From positions 1 through 64,000 of the forward strand of contig NZ_JASLCE010000040.1 of NCBI RefSeq assembly GCF_030146175.1: a stretch of 64,000 nt of DNA, given 5' to 3'. Every line of letters begins with the position of its first letter. The stretch's first letter is position 1. The stretch is from Flavobacterium sp. (lineage in GTDB: Bacteria; Bacteroidota; Bacteroidia; Flavobacteriales; Flavobacteriaceae). The translations under genes and the position numbers were made by a program. A model generated the notes under the pieces. That model saw only the letters and a list, made by a program, of their open reading frames with translations. It was not told the DNA's origin and did no database searches. Below, in pieces: positions 26,846 through 34,073 of the stretch.

Positions 26846-28204
26846 ATGAAAGTTCAGTTTTTAGGTGCCGCCGGTACGGTAACCGGTTCCAAAACACTTA
26901 TCGAAAGTGATAATGGTACTCGCATTTTGGTTGATTGCGGTTTGTTTCAGGGTGGAAAATTATTGCGGAGTTTTAACTGGAATCCACTATCCGTATTACC
27001 TTCAACCATCGATTATGTATTGCTCACGCACGGTCATTTGGATCATTGTGGATGGCTGCCGCGATTGGTTAACGAAGGATTTGATGGAAAAATCTTTTGT
27101 ACCGGGCCTACCAAGTCGATCAGTAATCTGATTTTGCAGGATAGTGCCAAGATTCAGGAAGAGGAAGCCGAAAAAGCCAATAAAGAACACTATTCAAAGC
27201 ACGACCCGGCCGAGCCGCTCTACACGGTCGAACAAGCCGATAAAGTACTACCGCATTTTAAAGTCATAGCCATCGATACGCCTTTTGAATTGGAAGCGGG
27301 CGTAACGGCGACCTATTTTTATGCGGGTCATATTCTGGGTGCTTGTTCCATTACATTGGAGATTGATGGAAAAAAACTCGTGTTTTCGGGCGATATCGGA
27401 CGCGACAATGATGTATTGTTGTATCCGCCGGTACATCCGAAACAAGCCGATTATATTTTTCTGGAAAGTACCTACGGAAACAAAAAGCATCCGGACAACG
27501 ATCCGAAAGCCGAATTGGAAGCCTGTATTAACGAAACCTACGAAAATGGTGGTAATGTGGTGATTCCAAGTTTTGCGGTCGAAAGGGCGCAAAGTATCAT
27601 GTATCTGATCTGGCAACTTAAAAAAGAAGGGCGAATACCCGATATGCCGTATATTATTGATACGCCAATGGGGATTAAAGTCCTGGATATTTTTACCGAC
27701 AATGAAAAATGGCACAAACTGAAATGGGAGGAATGTACCGGAATGTGTGAAATGTTTACGATGATCACCAATTATGAAGAAACAATCGAAGCGATCTACG
27801 ACGATCGTCCGAAGGTAGTAATAGCCGCCAGCGGAATGATCACCGGAGGACGTGTTTTAAGTTATCTGGAACGCTATATCGTCCGACCGGAAACGACCGT
27901 TGTTATCGTAGGTTATCAGGCCGAAGGAACCCGTGGTCGAAAATTACTGGAAGGCGAAAAGGAAATAAAAATTTACGGACGTTATTATCCGGTGGAAGCA
28001 AAGGTTGTCGAGATTGAAGGCTTATCGGCACATGGCGATCAGGACGATTTGGTAAACTGGCTGTCGGAACTGGAAAATAAACCGAAAAACATATTTCTGG
28101 TACATGGCGAAGCCGACAGTTTTACCGAATTAAAAGCGACCATCGAAGCGAAATACGGTTATGAATGTATCATTCCGGAACTGGAACAAAGTATCGAATT
28201 ATAA
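26846..28204 (+). CDS. MBL-fold beta-CASP RNA-processing exonuclease-type hydrolase
   Basis: A 452-aa metallo-beta-lactamase-fold protein of the CPSF/RNase J/Ysh1 group. The zinc motif HGHLDH (His62-His67) is followed by the other metal ligands (GHILGA, FSGDIGRD) and a beta-CASP domain (about residues 200-370) with GMITGGRVLSYLERY, then the C-terminal metal-recognition segment GLSAHGDQDDL and FLVHGE. These are the hallmarks of RNA endo/exonucleases that act without sequence-specific cofactors. It is cotranscribed with the ATP-cone/nuclease fusion gene just upstream. The substrate is presumably RNA; this is inference from the family. Confidence 0.9.
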   Translation: MKVQFLGAAGTVTGSKTLIESDNGTRILVDCGLFQGGKLLRSFNWNPLSVLPSTIDYVLLTHGHLDHCGWLPRLVNEGFDGKIFCTGPTKSISNLILQDSAKIQEEEAEKANKEHYSKHDPAEPLYTVEQADKVLPHFKVIAIDTPFELEAGVTATYFYAGHILGACSITLEIDGKKLVFSGDIGRDNDVLLYPPVHPKQADYIFLESTYGNKKHPDNDPKAELEACINETYENGGNVVIPSFAVERAQSIMYLIWQLKKEGRIPDMPYIIDTPMGIKVLDIFTDNEKWHKLKWEECTGMCEMFTMITNYEETIEAIYDDRPKVVIAASGMITGGRVLSYLERYIVRPETTVVIVGYQAEGTRGRKLLEGEKEIKIYGRYYPVEAKVVEIEGLSAHGDQDDLVNWLSELENKPKNIFLVHGEADSFTELKATIEAKYGYECIIPELEQSIEL

Positions 28205-28235
28205 AGTCATTAACACAGTACTACAAAAAAAGTAC

Positions 28236-28243
28236 TATTTTTG
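28236..28243 (+). promoter_or_regulatory. Candidate -7 element (TATTTTTG) only 5 bases before the HYC_CC_PP ATG
   Basis: A full TAnnTTTG match. With the usual distance from -7 element to transcript start, the mRNA would begin at or next to the ATG, so it would be leaderless. A short inverted repeat (AGTACT twice, at 28217-28222 and 28231-28236) overlaps it and could weakly terminate the upstream transcript. Confidence 0.45.
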
Positions 28244-28248
28244 TGGCA

Positions 28249-28671
28249 ATGAAAATTAAAAAGCACATTAGTATACTTATAGCAATGCTGATATTGGTCT
28301 CCAATGTCGGACTCGCTTTTAATGTGCATTATTGCGGTGGTGAAATCGCCTCGGTTTCATTGGCCTACAAATCGGAAATGCCGTGTATGGAAACATCCGA
28401 TTCGGACAGTTCCTGTTGTGCCGCCACCGAAAAAAAAGACAGCTGTTGTTCCAATAGTAAAGTCGACTTAAAGAAAAGTACTACCGATAATATTATTGTA
28501 AAAAGCTTCCAGCTTGACTTGGGTGCTTTTACCATTGCCGATAACTGGAAACCGGTTGTCGATAGCGAAGTGGAGGAAGTAGTGGTAAAAAGCGATATTC
28601 CGTCTTTTTACTGCGATAGTAACGCGCCACCACTCTTTAAACTCTACTGCCAGTATATTTTTTACGCCTGA
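28249..28671 (+). CDS. HYC_CC_PP family exported cysteine-rich protein
   Basis: A 140-aa protein with a signal peptide (about residues 1-23) and the features that name this Bacteroidota family: NVHYCGG after the signal, Cys-Cys pairs (SSCCAA, SCCSN) in the middle and NAPPLFKLYC near the end. The many Cys and the gene neighbourhood (a TonB-dependent receptor and a secreted HMA protein) point to heavy-metal, most likely copper, handling in the periplasm. ATG 28249 is chosen because it starts the signal peptide. It is the first gene of a probable three-gene metal unit. Confidence 0.78.
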   Translation: MKIKKHISILIAMLILVSNVGLAFNVHYCGGEIASVSLAYKSEMPCMETSDSDSSCCAATEKKDSCCSNSKVDLKKSTTDNIIVKSFQLDLGAFTIADNWKPVVDSEVEEVVVKSDIPSFYCDSNAPPLFKLYCQYIFYA

Positions 28672-28737
28672 TTTTTAATGCTTTGAAATCCTGCGCACGT
28701 TGCGCATACCTTACATTCAAACATTAAAAATTAAATT

Positions 28738-30981
28738 ATGCACAAGAACTTTATGTTTTTTCTGCTGCTGTTTGTCAATTTTGTAACAGCGCAAGAAAAT
28801 GTAACAGGTACGATTACCGATGAACACAATCTGCCTGTAATTGGAGCTTCCGTTACCTGGAAGGATACCACAATTGGAGTAACCACCGACGAAAACGGTG
28901 CTTTTAGTCTTCCGTATTCCAAAGACAATCATCTATTGGTGATTAGTTATGTGGGTTATGAGACACAAACACTTGAAATTCACGAACCGAAAGCGGTTAA
29001 AATAAATATTAAACCCTCAAAAACACTGGGCGAGGTTGTTGTACAAACCAAGCGAAACAGTCTGCAGAAATCGTATGTTAAAACGGCTAATGTCGTTACG
29101 ATGAGCAGTAAAGAATTGCTTAAGGCGGCTTGTTGTAACCTTTCCGAAAGTTTTGAAACCAATCCGTCGATTGATGTGAACTTTTCGGATGCGATTTCCG
29201 GAAGCAAGCAGATCAAAATGCTGGGATTAACCAGTCCGTATATTCTGATTGCCGAAGAAAACATTCCTTCTGTACGCGGTGCGTCACAAGCGTATGGTTT
29301 GTCTTTTACACCGGGAACCTGGGTCGAAAGTATTCAGGTAACCAAAGGAGCCGGAAGCGTGGTAAATGGCTATGAGAGTATCTCCGGTCAGATCAATACC
29401 GAATTGATCAAACCTGCGAATGATATTCCGTTTTTCCTGAATGCCTATGGATCGACCGACAGTCGTTATGAGTTAAATACCCATTTTAATAAAAAAATAT
29501 CCGACAAATGGAGTAGTAGTCTTTTCCTGCATGGAAATGCGCGTGTCGCTAAAAACGATATGAATAACGATGGTTTTCTGGACAATCCTTTGGGAAAACA
29601 AATCAACGTGCTCAATCGTTGGCAATATAGTGATGCCGAAAAAGGCTGGGTAAGCTTTATCAATCTTCGCTATATGCGTGATGAAAAACAAACCGGACAA
29701 GTAGATTTTGATCCGGATCGGGATAAATTTACCAACAACTATTGGGGTTCCGAAATCAATACCGATAAAGTAGACCTTTCCACAAAAATCGGATATGTAT
29801 TTCCGGATATGCCGTACCAGAGTATCGGATTCCAGAACTCTTTTAATTACCACAAACAGGAGTCTTATTTTGGGTTTAATCAGTATAATATTCAGCAAAA
29901 CAGCTTTTATTCCAATCTGATTTTTAACTCGATTATCAGCAATACACTGAATAAATTTTCGACCGGATTAAATTTTACTTCCGATGATTATAACGAATAC
30001 GTATTTGTAGGATCAGGCATGGATGTGAGTCGTCGTGATAACTCTATCGGAGCTTTTTTTGAATATACCTACGACAATACGGATAACTTTAGTTTGGTTG
30101 CCGGAGCGCGTTATGATGTTCACAACCGATTAGGGGCTTTCTTTACACCGCGTTTGCACCTGCGATACAATCCGTGGGAAAAAGCGGTTTTCAGAGCGTC
30201 GGCGGGAAGAGGAAAAAGAAGTGCGAATATCTTTGCCGAAAACCAACAACTGTTTGCTACTTCAAGAGCGTTTAACATTCTGAATACAGGTGGAAAAATT
30301 TACGGATTGGATCCGGAAATCGCCTGGAATTATGGGGTGAGCTTTATGCAGGGCTTTAGTCTTTTTGGGAAAACAGCTGAGGTAAGCGTCGACTTTTATC
30401 GTACCGATTTCGAAAATCAGGCGGTAGTCGATTTATATGCGAGTCCGCAACAGGTATTGTTTTATAATTTAGACGGGAAGTCGTATGCGAACAGCTTGCA
30501 ATTGGAGTTTAACTACGAATTTTTCAAGCACCTGAACCTGCGTACGGCCTATAAATATTATGACATCCAGACGGATTATTTAAGCGGAGCCAAAGAGCGT
30601 CCATTGCAAGCCAAACACCGTGTTTTCGCGAATCTGGCCTACGAAACACATATCAAAGAAAAAGGACAACAATGGAAATTTGACTTTACCTATAACTGGA
30701 TGGGAGAACAACGTTTACCCAATACAGCCGACAACGCATTATTACGCGACCGTTTGCCGGATTATTCACCGTCATTTTCGGTAATGAATGCCCAGATTAC
30801 CCGAACCTTTTCCAGTACGTTCGAAGTATATGTAGGAGGTGAAAACATTGGAAATTATAAACAGAAAAAAGCTATTTTAGGAGCGGAAAACCCATTTGGT
30901 CCGTCATTTGATAGTTCGATTATCTATGCACCGGTATTCGGACAGATGTATTATGCCGGATTGCGATTTAAAATTAAATAA
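28738..30981 (+). CDS. TonB-dependent receptor, probable metal (copper) transporter
   Basis: A 747-aa outer-membrane receptor. The signal peptide ends at VTAQ (about residue 19); a carboxypeptidase-regulatory-like domain follows (VTGTITDEHNLPVIGASVTWKD); then the plug (about residues 110-220, with AACCNLSESFETNPSIDV and ITKGAG-type VTKGAGSVVNGYESISGQI) and the barrel, ending in GLRFKIK. The Cys-Cys pair in the plug is suggestive of metal binding. It lies between the HYC_CC_PP gene and a secreted HMA-domain gene, a grouping found in Bacteroidota copper loci. Copper as ligand is inference from context. Confidence 0.88.
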   Translation: MHKNFMFFLLLFVNFVTAQENVTGTITDEHNLPVIGASVTWKDTTIGVTTDENGAFSLPYSKDNHLLVISYVGYETQTLEIHEPKAVKINIKPSKTLGEVVVQTKRNSLQKSYVKTANVVTMSSKELLKAACCNLSESFETNPSIDVNFSDAISGSKQIKMLGLTSPYILIAEENIPSVRGASQAYGLSFTPGTWVESIQVTKGAGSVVNGYESISGQINTELIKPANDIPFFLNAYGSTDSRYELNTHFNKKISDKWSSSLFLHGNARVAKNDMNNDGFLDNPLGKQINVLNRWQYSDAEKGWVSFINLRYMRDEKQTGQVDFDPDRDKFTNNYWGSEINTDKVDLSTKIGYVFPDMPYQSIGFQNSFNYHKQESYFGFNQYNIQQNSFYSNLIFNSIISNTLNKFSTGLNFTSDDYNEYVFVGSGMDVSRRDNSIGAFFEYTYDNTDNFSLVAGARYDVHNRLGAFFTPRLHLRYNPWEKAVFRASAGRGKRSANIFAENQQLFATSRAFNILNTGGKIYGLDPEIAWNYGVSFMQGFSLFGKTAEVSVDFYRTDFENQAVVDLYASPQQVLFYNLDGKSYANSLQLEFNYEFFKHLNLRTAYKYYDIQTDYLSGAKERPLQAKHRVFANLAYETHIKEKGQQWKFDFTYNWMGEQRLPNTADNALLRDRLPDYSPSFSVMNAQITRTFSSTFEVYVGGENIGNYKQKKAILGAENPFGPSFDSSIIYAPVFGQMYYAGLRFKIK

Positions 30982-30996
30982 CTAAAATTAGAAACC

Positions 30997-31335
30997 ATGA
31001 AAAAAATAATAGTAGTGCTTTTACTGTCGTTGGTAGGATTTGCGGCACAGGCACAGGAAAAGAAAAACAAAAATGGAAAACACGATATTGCTGTAAAAGG
31101 GAATTGCGAGATGTGTAAAAAGCGTATCGAAAAAGCTGCTTATGCGGTTCCGGGCGTTAAATCGGCGATATGGACGGCCGATAGTCAGTCGTTACATGTG
31201 ATCATGAACGAAGAAAAGGCGACGCCGTTACAGATTCAGGAATCGATAGCCAAAGCCGGACATGATGCCGGAGAGGTAAAAGCCAGCGCCGATGATTATG
31301 GCAAGTTGCACAGCTGTTGTCAATATGAACGATAA
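30997..31335 (+). CDS. Secreted heavy-metal-associated (HMA) domain protein
   Basis: A 112-aa protein: a signal peptide (residues 1-20, ending in AQAQ) followed by a single HMA ferredoxin-like domain with the metal-binding pair in GNCEMCKKRIEKAAYAVPGV and a C-terminal HSCC that could add ligands. HMA domains of this kind bind Cu(I) or similar soft metals; the export signal makes it a periplasmic metal chaperone rather than a cytoplasmic one. It follows the TonB-dependent receptor gene by 15 bases and ends at a strong terminator. Confidence 0.88.
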   Translation: MKKIIVVLLLSLVGFAAQAQEKKNKNGKHDIAVKGNCEMCKKRIEKAAYAVPGVKSAIWTADSQSLHVIMNEEKATPLQIQESIAKAGHDAGEVKASADDYGKLHSCCQYER

Positions 31336-31340
31336 AATTA

Positions 31341-31372
31341 AAATCCCGATTCGAAAGAGTCGGGATTTTTTT
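31341..31372 (+). terminator. Intrinsic terminator of the metal locus
   Basis: Stem AAATCCCGA with TCGGGATTT and a T-run, right after the HMA stop codon. It is almost identical to the hairpin at 32504-32533 on the other side of the toxin-antitoxin pair. Confidence 0.85.
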
Positions 31373-31537
31373 ATGAATGAATCGAAATAACGATACTGTG
31401 ACTAAATCATCATTGTAAAGGACAAGAAGGGAATTGTGTTGCGATGAGCTGTTGAAAATGAATACATTGTGTTTTGTTTTTAAGATGGACGGAGTGTTAA
31501 ATGATTTTTAAAGTTCGGATATTTTCAGAACTTTTTG

Positions 31538-31545
31538 TACTTTTG
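31538..31545 (+). promoter_or_regulatory. Candidate -7 element (TACTTTTG) two bases before the toxin ATG
   Basis: A full TAnnTTTG match with only AA between it and the ATG at 31548, implying a leaderless transcript. No TTG at the usual -33 position. Confidence 0.45.
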
Positions 31546-31547
31546 AA

Positions 31548-31888
31548 ATGAGGATAATAGGACGGAAAATAATTTTAAAATTAAAATGGAAGAATATCGG
31601 AAATAAAAAACTGGGTAATGCAATTGATCAATTACTAACAGATTTAGAAGCATTCGATTTTAAAGTTGCGACTATAACGAATAGTAGAAAAGATGCAGAT
31701 TGTGTACATAGTGAAGGTTTTTATTTTTTAATATTCATATCCATAGAACACTAATTCTGATAGAACTGGATGATGAAGGAGAGGCGACCATTGTTTGGGC
31801 CGGATCACATCAGGAATATGAAAGGACTTTTAAAAACAATAAAGCCACTATTGAAAAATGGTTGCGTGCTAAAAATTATATCGAATGA
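31548..31888 (+). pseudogene. RelE/HigB-like toxin, frame broken at a T TTT TTA run
   Basis: The frame from ATG 31548 gives 68 aa and stops at 31754. The -1 frame then continues without stops to 31888 and reads like the missing half of a toxin: NIHIHRTLILIELDDEGE, then VWAGSHQEYERTFKNNK and a final EKWLRAKNYIE. Joined, the two give about 113 aa, the size of a RelE/HigB-type mRNA interferase. The switch point is 31724-31730, T TTT TTA, so either one T was lost from the run, or the sequence has an error, or ribosomes shift -1 there. The end overlaps the antitoxin start by ATGA, the normal coupling for toxin-first pairs. No other damage is seen. Confidence 0.6.
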
Positions 31889-32430
31889 TAAATACCGATT
31901 TTACAATAGAAGAATTTATCAAGAAAGGGGAAATCACTGATGAACTGGAATTGGAACGCGCGTTAATTGCCGACCGAAAACTCCGACTACTGGCAAAAGA
32001 TAACCTTTATTTTAAAAACCTTAGAAAAAAACTAAGAAATTTAATTGAAGCATACGAACGCAAAGAGTGGTCGGATATAGGACAATTAACGGATGAAAAA
32101 CTGGCAGAAAGTGCCTTTTGGGAAAACGTAGCGGAACAGGAACGGATTTTTATGGAAAAAAGAAAACAACAAATCCGAAAAGAATTAAAAATCCGGAATC
32201 TGACACAACAAGATCTAGGACATCTATTAGGGCATAAAAGCAAAACACATATGTCGGAATTAATGAACGGAATAAAACCGTTTACCTTAAAAGATTTGGT
32301 ACTGATAAATCAATTGTTGCGGATCGATATAAAAGAATTGATTCCTGTTTTTCTGTCAAAAGAAGACAGGATTCGGGTACAATCGGCAATGGCGAAACTG
32401 GGTAAACCTCAGATCAAATTATGCAGCTAG
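31885..32430 (+). CDS. Helix-turn-helix antitoxin (HigA-like)
   Basis: A 181-aa protein with a helical N-terminal half (ERALIADRKLRLLAKDNLYFKN) and a Cro/C1-type helix-turn-helix at about residues 100-155 (RKELKIRNLTQQDLGHLLGHKSKTHMSELMNG, given here only as key parts: LTQQDLGHLLG and HMSELMNG). This layout fits toxin-second-partner antitoxins of the HigA kind, which neutralise the toxin and repress the operon. Its ATG overlaps the toxin stop (ATGA). The frame is intact, so the antitoxin can be made even if the toxin cannot. Confidence 0.75.
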   Translation: MINTDFTIEEFIKKGEITDELELERALIADRKLRLLAKDNLYFKNLRKKLRNLIEAYERKEWSDIGQLTDEKLAESAFWENVAEQERIFMEKRKQQIRKELKIRNLTQQDLGHLLGHKSKTHMSELMNGIKPFTLKDLVLINQLLRIDIKELIPVFLSKEDRIRVQSAMAKLGKPQIKLCS

Positions 32431-32503
32431 AATAAAATAAAACAGGTACTTCTTCTATAATCTAAACGAGATACCGTTATCCTACTGCAGGAATGAAAAA
32501 TTA

Positions 32504-32533
32504 AAATCCCGATTCGAAAGAATCGGGATTTTG
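32504..32533 (+). terminator. Intrinsic terminator after the toxin-antitoxin pair
   Basis: Stem AAATCCCGATTC with GAATCGGGATTT (loop GAAA-like) followed by TTGTT. A near copy of the 31341-31372 hairpin; the two share about 21 identical bases in a row at the left arm. Confidence 0.75.
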
Positions 32534-32608
32534 TTATAAAAAACATAAAAATACCGGGAATGTAGCCATTCCGACTGCGTTTTCCATGGCATTTTGACTC
32601 GAAAAAGG

Positions 32609-32616
32609 TATATTTG
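32609..32616 (+). promoter_or_regulatory. Candidate -7 element (TATATTTG) for the porin-like gene
   Basis: A full TAnnTTTG match, 107 bases before the porin ATG, leaving room for a leader that contains a possible 25-codon frame (32660-32737) preceded by AGAGGAG. Confidence 0.4.
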
Positions 32617-32723
32617 TGACAATAGGTCGGGAGTGATAAAAATCCATTTTAGAGGAGCAATGTTATGGAGAGGGATTTTCGAAACCGACTGCCTATCGCC
32701 TGAAAACTCACTTTACTACATTT

Positions 32724-34034
32724 ATGAAAACAACTAACATTTTAGCGACAGGATTGCTGCTGCTAGGGTTTTGTATGCCACAACATTTGCAGGCTCAGGA
32801 CTTTTTTAAAGACAGGAAACTCAACCTGAACGAAGACGGTTCCAATTATGTAAAATTTACATTCCTTACTCAGGCCTGGTTACGCCATCAGGATTTTAAT
32901 CCCGGATCGACAATCAATGGAGTAGCGCAGGATAACGGTACCGATATCGGAATCCGCCGCTATAGAGTACAAATGTACGGTCAGTTAACGGATCGTGTTT
33001 TTATTTATACCCAATTCGGCGAAAACAACTTTAACAATATGTCCGATCGGAAAGTGGGCTTTTTTGTACACGATGCGATGGGTGACTATGCGATAGACAA
33101 AGAAAAGCTGTCTTTGGGTATGGGATTATCGGGTTGGAGTGGACTGGCGCGTTTTGCATCGCCTTCGGCAGGAACGATTCTTGGCGTAGATGCACCCTTG
33201 TACCAACAAAGTACCAATGATGTAACCGATCAGTTTTTGCGAAAGCTATCGGTATTTGCCAAAGGAAAACTCGGGAAATTGGATTACCGTATTGCAATGG
33301 CCAAACCGATGAACATTCAAAAATCGGCTAACTATAACCCAACTGTTACGACCAATGCCACTTTTTCTTCCGAACCGCCCAATATGCAATGGAACGGTTA
33401 TTTCCAGTATCAGTTTAAAGACCAGGAATCCAATCAGACGCCTTATATGACCGGAACCTATTTAGGAAAGAAAAAAGTGTTGAATGTCGGCGCCGGATTT
33501 ATCTATCAAAAAGACGCTATCTGGCGACTGGGAACAACCAATGATACGATTCGTGAAAATATGGTGCATTTGGCGGCAGACGTATATTATGATGCTCCGA
33601 TAGGCAGTAGAGGGGAAGCGATTAGTGCTTATGGTAGTATCACACATTACGATTTTGGGAAAAACTACACCCGTAATGCCGCGGTGATGAATCCTGCAAA
33701 TGGTACCAAAGACCCGACTATTTTAAACGGAAGCGGTAATGGTTTCCCGATGTATGGCACCGGAACCATTTTGTATGGTCAAATCGGATACAAGCTAAAA
33801 GACAATTTGATCGGAAAAACGACTTTAATGCCGTATGCTTCATTACAACATGCGAATTATGAACGACTCAATCGCGCGATGCAGTTTTACGATGTAGGGG
33901 TCAACTGGTTATTGTCCGGACATACGTCCAAATTTACCGTTGCTTATCAAAGTCGACCGGTTTACCATACAAACGGTGATTACCTGGATCGAAAAGGTGC
34001 GATCATTGCGCAATATCAGGTGTTCTTTAATTAA
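32724..34034 (+). CDS. Outer-membrane beta-barrel porin-like protein
   Basis: A 436-aa exported protein: a signal peptide (residues 1-25, ending in LQAQ), then a sequence of amphipathic strands rich in Tyr, Gly, Phe and Asn. The N-terminal FTFLTQAWLRHQ and RRYRVQMYGQLTDRVFIYTQFGENN segments resemble the start of phosphate-selective/OprO-like porins of Bacteroidota, and the C-terminus ends AQYQVFFN with the terminal aromatic expected for barrel insertion. No ligand can be assigned. It is probably monocistronic, with a terminator shared with the convergent gene downstream. Confidence 0.65.
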   Translation: MKTTNILATGLLLLGFCMPQHLQAQDFFKDRKLNLNEDGSNYVKFTFLTQAWLRHQDFNPGSTINGVAQDNGTDIGIRRYRVQMYGQLTDRVFIYTQFGENNFNNMSDRKVGFFVHDAMGDYAIDKEKLSLGMGLSGWSGLARFASPSAGTILGVDAPLYQQSTNDVTDQFLRKLSVFAKGKLGKLDYRIAMAKPMNIQKSANYNPTVTTNATFSSEPPNMQWNGYFQYQFKDQESNQTPYMTGTYLGKKKVLNVGAGFIYQKDAIWRLGTTNDTIRENMVHLAADVYYDAPIGSRGEAISAYGSITHYDFGKNYTRNAAVMNPANGTKDPTILNGSGNGFPMYGTGTILYGQIGYKLKDNLIGKTTLMPYASLQHANYERLNRAMQFYDVGVNWLLSGHTSKFTVAYQSRPVYHTNGDYLDRKGAIIAQYQVFFN

Positions 34035-34041
34035 GACTATA

Positions 34042-34070
34042 AAAAAACCGAAGTGCAAGCTTCGGTTTTT
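34042..34070. terminator. Bidirectional intrinsic terminator
   Basis: Stem AAAAACCGAAG with CTTCGGTTTTT around a TGCAAG loop, in the 39 bases between convergent genes. Confidence 0.88.
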
Positions 34071-34073
34071 ATT

